Shown: positions 60,206 to 64,000 of the stretch, one piece after another | How positions within the stretch are numbered: the stretch's first letter is position 1 | Layout of the letters: every line of letters begins with the position of its first letter | NCBI GenBank assembly: GCA_016719815.1 | Contig: JADJYK010000009.1 | Location: 62,001-126,000 of the forward strand | Direction of reading: 5' to 3' | From: Chitinophagaceae bacterium | GTDB taxonomy: Bacteria; Bacteroidota; Bacteroidia; Chitinophagales; Chitinophagaceae | Length of the DNA: 64,000 nt | Position numbers and translations under genes: made by a program | Notes under the pieces: model-generated | What the model was told of the DNA's origin: nothing | What the model saw: the letters and a program-made list of their open reading frames with translations, nothing else | Databases searched by the model: none

Positions 60206-61633
60206 TTACTTCTTTACTGCTTTTTTTGTAAAGAAATCATAGCCGGTATAAGCTCCGGTTTTTAAATTTATGCACAGCAGAATGTTACATTCAGATGAAC
60301 TTAGTTCTTTGTTATTTGTACCAAATACATACAGGTAATCACCGGTAAAAATCCAGTCGTTCCACTCAGGCAATGCGGTGTTTACCGACCAGGCGCTGGT
60401 GCCGTCATTTTTCAGGTTTGTAATCAGGATGGTACCTTCTTTGCCCAGTTGGGTTTTATGTACAACCAGCCACGAAAGCTTTCCGTTTAGCCGAATAGGC
60501 AAACCGGTTTGCTTATCAAGCAGCAGGCCGCCATCAAGAAAGGACGCATTACCTTTTGTTTGTACCGAAGATTTATTCAGTACGCTATGATCCCATCGGG
60601 TGGATGCCAGGTTGCCTGTATAGAGCTTGCGTCTTGCTGTTTCGTCATATAGTGACCGGTCCCAGTACCGTTCCTCCAGCTTTGCAAATTCTTCTTCGCT
60701 GTAAACCAGGAAGAGGGTGCTGTCCTGCAGATCAGTATATGCTTTGCATTGCGAAAAACTGATGTTGGTATGTTGCAGGCTTTCAATTTTTCTTTTTACG
60801 TCCCCTTTTTCCCGGTTGTCTTTTTCTGTGAGGCGTTGAAGATTCCGGAGGCTGTCCATTACCTTGTTAAGCATTTCTCTTTCCCTATAAAACTCAGCGG
60901 TAATTGTTTTATAAGCGGCCGCATCAATTATTTTTTGAGTGTAAGCCTTCGAAGGCCGGTAATTCTTTTGCTGGTACAGGGTGTCGAGCAGGGTTTGGGT
61001 GTTTTTAATTTGCAGTTCAAGCGCCTTCGTTTCATCGGTTTCTCCAATACCGGAATAAGAAGGACTTGCCAGCAGTGTTTTGGTGTCAATCTTCCATTTA
61101 CTGCCATCCTTTGCTGTAATGTACAGCTGCCTGTTTTGCCGGTTAAAAACATAATACTGCCGTTCCTCCGGCATCAAATTTTTTAAAGACGGGTTCCTTG
61201 CCTCGAGAATACCAATATCAGCAGTTTTTTCCATTGTGGAAACATTAAAAGCCATTAGTTCGCCAATAAACATCCATGCATTATTCTCAGCAGCGCCAAG
61301 CATCTCAACAGGGTACTGTTTAATAGCCGATTGCTTCTTTAGTTTCGTTTGCTTAATAAGTTCTGCTGTTACCCCGTCGCTGGTTTGCAGGTAGTAAGTG
61401 GTGCTTACCGATTTACGTATAAAGCCACCTTGCTGTGAATAGGAGGTGGCCCGCTGATATTCCACAATACTGGCAATAATATTTCTTTCATTGATACTAA
61501 AATGCAGGGCCGGTGTTTTGATAAAGCGTTCATCGTATTGAGCTAGGCAGCCCCTTAGCAGAAAAACAAAACCAGCTATGATGCCTGCAATGGCCAGGAA
61601 GATGACCGTTCCTGTTTTCTTGATAGGAAACAT
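60206..61633 (-). CDS. PA2928-like membrane-anchored protein
   Basis: 475 aa with one N-terminal membrane helix (VIFLAIAGIIAGFVFLLRGC), then a beta-propeller-like body (AWMFIGELMAFNVSTM; YITAKDGSKWKIDTKTLLAS) with a central charged coiled-coil insertion (residues 205-285, KALELQIKNTQTLLDTLYQQ...LNKVMDSLRNLQRL) and further strands (DWIFTGDYLYVFGTN, NILLCINLKTGAYTG). It resembles PA2928-type proteins of unknown function. Divergent from the DUF4846 gene. Confidence 0.68.
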   Translation of the reverse strand: MFPIKKTGTVIFLAIAGIIAGFVFLLRGCLAQYDERFIKTPALHFSINERNIIASIVEYQRATSYSQQGGFIRKSVSTTYYLQTSDGVTAELIKQTKLKKQSAIKQYPVEMLGAAENNAWMFIGELMAFNVSTMEKTADIGILEARNPSLKNLMPEERQYYVFNRQNRQLYITAKDGSKWKIDTKTLLASPSYSGIGETDETKALELQIKNTQTLLDTLYQQKNYRPSKAYTQKIIDAAAYKTITAEFYREREMLNKVMDSLRNLQRLTEKDNREKGDVKRKIESLQHTNISFSQCKAYTDLQDSTLFLVYSEEEFAKLEERYWDRSLYDETARRKLYTGNLASTRWDHSVLNKSSVQTKGNASFLDGGLLLDKQTGLPIRLNGKLSWLVVHKTQLGKEGTILITNLKNDGTSAWSVNTALPEWNDWIFTGDYLYVFGTNNKELSSSECNILLCINLKTGAYTGYDFFTKKAVKK

Positions 61634-61715
61634 CGGTGTGTTAAATTTTATTTAATGGTCACTGTGAAATTACAAACTAATTATGGAATTCATCTGTCAG
61701 CGCTTCACAGCAAAT

Positions 61716-62485
61716 ATGAAACTGCTGTTACCTGTTGCGTTCTGTTTTCTTGGGACTTCCTGTATCAGGGAACAGCGTTCCGGTGTGCCAAAATCCGGCC
61801 CTCCGCTAATGGAGAAAACCAAGAATCCCTTTGCCACAATTGGTGCCATTCCTGCACCAAAAGGTTACCGGCGGGAAGTTGCTGCTGCATTTGGCGGATG
61901 GCTGCGGCAATTGCCGCTAAAAAAAGAAAAAACAGTTTTCCTGTACAACGGGCAAAAGAAAAAAAACCAGCAGGCGCAATATGCTGTGGCCGACATTACA
62001 ACCGGCGACAGGGATTTGCAGCAATGTGCCGATGCGGTGATACGGCTGAGGGCCGAGTACCTGTTTAGCAAAAAAATAATACGCCGTTTGCCTTTACCGA
62101 TTTTGAAGGCAAGGAATACCGCTGGAACGGGGGCCACAACCGGCAGCAGTTTAACAGCTACCTGGCCAATGTATTCGGTTGGTGTGGTTCAGCCTCGCTG
62201 GAAAAACAAATGGGAAAAGTAAGCAGCATAACAGAAATGCAGCCGGGAGATGTGTTTGTAAAAGGAGGTTTTCCGGGCCATGCTGTGATTGTTGTGGATA
62301 TGGCGGCAAACGAAAAAGGACAAAAAGTATTTATGCTGGCACAGGGTTACATGCCAGCGCAGGACATACATGTGCTGGTAAACCCGCTTGATGCGGAAGG
62401 CGATCCATGGTACCATCTTACCGGGGCAGAGAAAATATATACACCCGAATGGACTTTCAGCAAAGAGCAGTTAAGACGGTGGTGA
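61716..62485 (+). CDS. DUF4846 lipoprotein (frameshifted)
   Basis: About 256 codons. The ATG at 61716 gives a lipoprotein signal (LLLPVAFCFLGTSC). DUF4846 features: FATIGAIPAPKGYRREVAAAFGGWLRQLPLKKEKTV, AVADITTGDRDLQQCADAVIRLRAEYLF, RWNGGHNRQQFNSYL, MQPGDVFVKGGFPGHAVIVVDMA, FMLAQGYMPAQDIHVLVNP. One base is missing in the A7 run 62070-62076; adding it joins FSKK to NNTPFAFTDFEGKEY. The conserved H/Q/D residues suggest an enzyme, but no activity is known to me. Confidence 0.8.
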
Positions 62486-62525
62486 TACAGTCTGAAATTA
62501 ATTTTATTGTTTTCAATTTACGGTT

Positions 62526-62533
62526 TACATTTG
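62526..62533 (+). promoter_or_regulatory. Candidate promoter of tRNA-Leu locus
   Basis: TACATTTG, matching TAnnTTTG, with TTG sequences 15-25 bp upstream. It precedes the truncated tRNA copy, and so would have driven the original tRNA-Leu and now the whole split locus. Confidence 0.5.
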
Positions 62534-62542
62534 CACCCCTGC

Positions 62543-62571
62543 CAAAAGCAAGGTATCAAGCCTCGCTTTTG
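62543..62571 (+). repeat. Hairpin upstream of truncated tRNA-Leu
   Basis: CAAAAGC-AAGG pairs with CCTC-GCTTTTG, ten of eleven positions, around TATCAAG. It lies between the promoter and the first tRNA copy; the sequence downstream (AAAAGGAAAAAG) is not a T run, so a terminator is unlikely. Confidence 0.45.
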
Positions 62572-62578
62572 AAAAGGA

Positions 62579-62610
62579 AAAAGCTCTTAAATAAATGCCC
62601 GGGTGGCGAA
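62579..62610 (+). repeat. Direct repeat copy 1 (leader plus tRNA-Leu 5' end)
   Basis: AAAAGCTCTTAAATAAAT followed by GCCCGGGTGGCGAA. It is matched by 62893-62923 with one substitution and one missing G. Upstream of the tRNA part it encodes KALK-stop in one frame, like the KALI-stop end of the GIY-YIG gene. Confidence 0.7.
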
Positions 62611-62643
62611 ACCTGCCTGCCGGCAGGCAGGATTGGTAGACAC
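62597..62643 (+). pseudogene. Truncated tRNA-Leu with palindrome insertion
   Basis: Begins GCCCGGGTGGCGAA and, after a 21-bp insertion, continues ATTGGTAGAC, as in the tRNA-Leu at 62911. Similarity ends before the anticodon stem; no anticodon, variable arm, T arm or 3' acceptor strand follows. The tRNA cannot be functional. It ends about 30 bp before the GIY-YIG start codon. Confidence 0.72.
62612..62631. repeat. 20-bp perfect palindrome in tRNA fragment
   Basis: CCTGCCTGCC followed by its reverse complement, placed in the D-arm region of the tRNA-Leu fragment between GGCGAA and ATTGG. Compared with the intact tRNA, it adds 21 bp, with one flanking A duplicated. It resembles the metG insertion at 8214-8236. 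Confidence 0.8.
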
Positions 62644-62671
62644 CGTAGTTCTTAGTTTAATACTTGTTTGT

Positions 62672-62908
62672 ATGATCGTAGTTTACGCATTGAGCAGTAG
62701 TGTTAGGAATTATGTGTATGTAGGGATGACAAATGATTTAGGACGAAGGTTGAAAGAGCATAATAATGGAGAAAATAAATCTACAAAAGCATATTTACCT
62801 TTTGTTCTGATTTATAAAGAAGAATTTCCAGACAGGTTTTCGGCCAGGGCAAAAGAGAAATATTTGAAGTCTGGTATCGGAAAGGAATTTTTAAAAGCTC
62901 TTATATAA
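62672..62908 (+). CDS. GIY-YIG domain endonuclease-like protein
   Basis: 78 aa, one GIY-YIG domain. The first motif is VVYALSS...NYVYVGMT (GIY-YIG variant), with the catalytic Arg in LGRRLKEHN and Glu in YKEEFPDR, and a C-terminal KEKYLKSGIGKEFLKAL typical of small stand-alone members (UvrC N-terminal-like). It is too small for a separate DNA-binding domain. It lies between a broken and an intact tRNA-Leu, and its stop codon is inside the repeated leader, two bases before the intact tRNA. This suggests a homing-like or tRNA-targeting mobile gene; proof is lacking. Confidence 0.88.
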   Translation: MIVVYALSSSVRNYVYVGMTNDLGRRLKEHNNGENKSTKAYLPFVLIYKEEFPDRFSARAKEKYLKSGIGKEFLKALI

Positions 62909-62923
62909 ATGCCCGGTGGCGAA
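62893..62923 (+). repeat. Direct repeat copy 2 (GIY-YIG end plus tRNA-Leu 5' end)
   Basis: AAAAGCTCTTATATAAAT then GCCCGGTGGCGAA. Its first part is the end of the GIY-YIG reading frame, so the repeat spans the nuclease-tRNA junction. Confidence 0.7.
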
Positions 62924-62993
62924 ATTGGTAGACGCACTGTCTTCAGGTGGCAGCATCCGAAAGGTTGTGCTGGTTCGAATCCAGTCCCGGGCA
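62911..62993 (+). tRNA. tRNA-Leu(CAG)
   Basis: Class II tRNA with D-loop AATTGGTAGAC, anticodon stem CTGTC/GGCAG with loop TTCAGGT (anticodon CAG), a long variable arm (ATCCGAAAGGTTG region), T-loop TTCGAAT and 3' strand CCCGGGC plus A. The 5' strand reads GCCCGG where GCCCGGG is expected, and U8 would be shifted, so one G is probably missing from the sequence. CCA is not encoded. Confidence 0.88.
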
Positions 62994-62995
62994 CT

Positions 62996-63026
62996 AAAAA
63001 GTCAAATCGTAAGGTTTGACTTTTTT
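62996..63026 (+). terminator. Terminator after tRNA-Leu
   Basis: AAAAAGTCAAA pairs with TTTGACTTTTT around TCGTAAGG, with a T6 end, two bases after the tRNA. Confidence 0.85.
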
Positions 63027-63352
63027 ATTGTGTAAAGTCACCCTCTGCCTGCAGTTTCTTCTTTTCTTGTTTTTCCCGGAGTCTACTTTCTTGGGGTTTG
63101 TATGAAGCAGGGGCTCTGGGAAATAAAGTATTGGGATATTTTACCTTCCGCCCTGCAACCAAACGCAAAGACTCAACTGCAAATTTCTGTAAAGCTCTAA
63201 AGGGACAAGCAGCCTATAAGTACGTCACAAAATGGTACCGGGCAGACTTAGCAGCTATCTCATACACTGTATTGACAAAACTCATAGGAAATTGATATTC
63301 ACTTTCTTCTAATTTTGCGTACCGGAACTGAGCCGGAATAAAAGCTTGCTTT
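63027..63352. other. Intergenic region without a supported gene
   Basis: 326 bp. One short plus-strand frame (63098-63295) has no recognisable motif, no upstream signal and ordinary composition, so I do not call it. The promoter of the proline dehydrogenase gene must lie here but is not evident. Confidence 0.5.
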
Positions 63353-64000
63353 ATGGAAAATAACTACCCTCCCATCTCTTTCGAGAACACCGAATTTGCT
63401 TTTCAGTACAAACCAAACAATGAATTAAACAGGGCAAAATTGCTTTTCACCTTTATGAGTAAGCCCTGGCTGGTGAAAATAGGCGCCAGGATGGCCCCCT
63501 GGGCTTTGCGGGTTGGCCTTCCTGTAAAAGGAATAATCCGGAAAACTATCTTTAAGCAGTTTGTAGGTGGTGAAACGCTGGAGGGAACTGCACAGGTAGC
63601 TAAAAAACTGGGAGAGTACAATGTAAAAATCATTCTTGACTACGGAGTGGAAGGAAAAGAAGGCGAGGAGAATTTTGACAATGCCCGTGATATGTTTGTG
63701 AAGGTAATTGAGTATGCTGCCACACAGCCCAATATTCCTTACATGAGTGTTAAGGTTACCGGCTTTGCCCGTTTTGCACTACTGGAAAAAATGAACGATA
63801 TGATGGCTGCCCGTGAAGGCACTCTTATGCAGCGCTTTGAAAAACAGTTGCTGATATGAGCCAGGAAGACAGGGATGAGTGGGGAAGAGTATACCAGCGG
63901 GTAAACAAAGTATGTGAAACTGCTGCCCTGCATAACATCGGCGTTTCGATAGATGCCGAAGAAACATGGATAACCGACCCGCTCGATGCACTTACCATTA
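63353..64000 (+). CDS. Proline dehydrogenase, 5' part (frameshifted)
   Basis: Start of a PRODH-type FAD enzyme that oxidises proline to pyrroline-5-carboxylate. Seen: MENNYPPISFENTEFAFQYKPNNELNRAKLLFTFM, the FKQFVGGETLEGTAQVAKKLGEYNVKIILDYGVEGKEGEENFDNA segment (barrel strand with DYGVEG), and MSVKVTGFARFALLEK. A base is missing in the A5 run 63840-63844; corrected, it continues EKTVADMSQEDRDEWGRVYQRV and NIGVSIDAEETW. The C-terminal half of the barrel lies beyond the right edge. Confidence 0.85.

Noticed and set aside
63098..63295. Plus-strand frame of 65 aa before proline dehydrogenase
   Set aside because: No recognisable family, no signal, and no supporting context.
1..64000. CRISPR array, prophage, IS transposase, rRNA operon
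   Set aside because: No regularly spaced repeats, phage structural genes, transposase motifs or rRNA sequence were seen in the window.

Overview
The window looks like chromosomal DNA of a Bacteroidota member, probably of the Chitinophagales/Chitinophagaceae type. The evidence is AT-leaning sequence, almost no Shine-Dalgarno motifs, several TAnnTTTG-type promoter boxes, a type IX secretion C-terminal sorting domain, TonB-dependent/outer-membrane barrel receptors with carboxypeptidase-regulatory-like N-terminal domains, a fadN-type hydroxyacyl-CoA dehydrogenase, and families common in this phylum (DUF4293, DUF6427, DUF4846, DUF4878). The lineage is an inference; no rRNA or other marker in the window decides it.

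Layout. 1-9.3 kb (minus strand): a partial hypothetical gene, fadN, a GxxExxY cassette with inverted repeats at its ends, a giant AsmA/TamB-like protein and metG. 9.5-14.4 kb: a YARHG-domain protein, LD-carboxypeptidase, and two paralogous alpha/beta hydrolases bracketing a TPR lipoprotein. 14.5-20 kb: kup, a secreted protein of unknown role, a DUF6427 membrane protein and purQ. 20.2-22.7 kb: a stand-alone DsbD-alpha-like protein followed by dsbD. 22.8-30.6 kb: ECF sigma factor, uvrA, DUF4293, glyA, a sugar nucleotidyltransferase and a nitronate monooxygenase. 30.6-39.5 kb: small secreted proteins, a DsbA-like protein, an RRM protein, an outer-membrane barrel protein, DUF1905/YdeI, a Mur ligase, and a decayed nucleoside (guanine) deaminase pseudogene. 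39.6-45 kb: a very large T9SS-secreted LamG/DNRLRE/metallophosphoesterase protein, a short membrane protein and a second sigma factor. 45-58.6 kb: NlpC/P60 peptidase, a lipoprotein-crcB-ppa-tauE operon, DUF4878 lipoproteins, a YiiX-like hydrolase, phoH, a TonB receptor, rpe, a TPR lipoprotein, a PD40 protein and small metabolic enzymes (NUDIX, phosphodiesterase). 58.9-64 kb: hmgA, a PA2928-like protein, DUF4846, a tRNA-Leu locus split by a GIY-YIG gene, and the start of proline dehydrogenase.

Two matters dominate interpretation. First, about thirty single-base frameshifts, nearly all in short homopolymers, interrupt otherwise intact genes (uvrA, metG, dsbD, a Mur ligase, and a tRNA missing one G). 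They are clustered (3-13, 21-25.4, 30.7-44.3 and 62-64 kb) and absent from 45-61.7 kb. I read most of them as sequence or assembly errors, and I annotate those genes as single CDS spanning the breaks. The deaminase at about 39 kb differs: its metal-binding residues are substituted, so it is a genuine pseudogene.

Second, three small mobile-looking structures stand out: (i) a GIY-YIG endonuclease gene lying between a truncated 5' tRNA-Leu copy and a complete tRNA-Leu, with the repeat extending into the end of the nuclease gene; (ii) a 20-bp perfect palindrome inside that tRNA fragment, with a close relative inserted in frame in metG; (iii) a GxxExxY gene flanked by matching inverted repeats. 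No CRISPR array, prophage, transposase-bearing IS, rRNA operon or restriction-modification system was seen.
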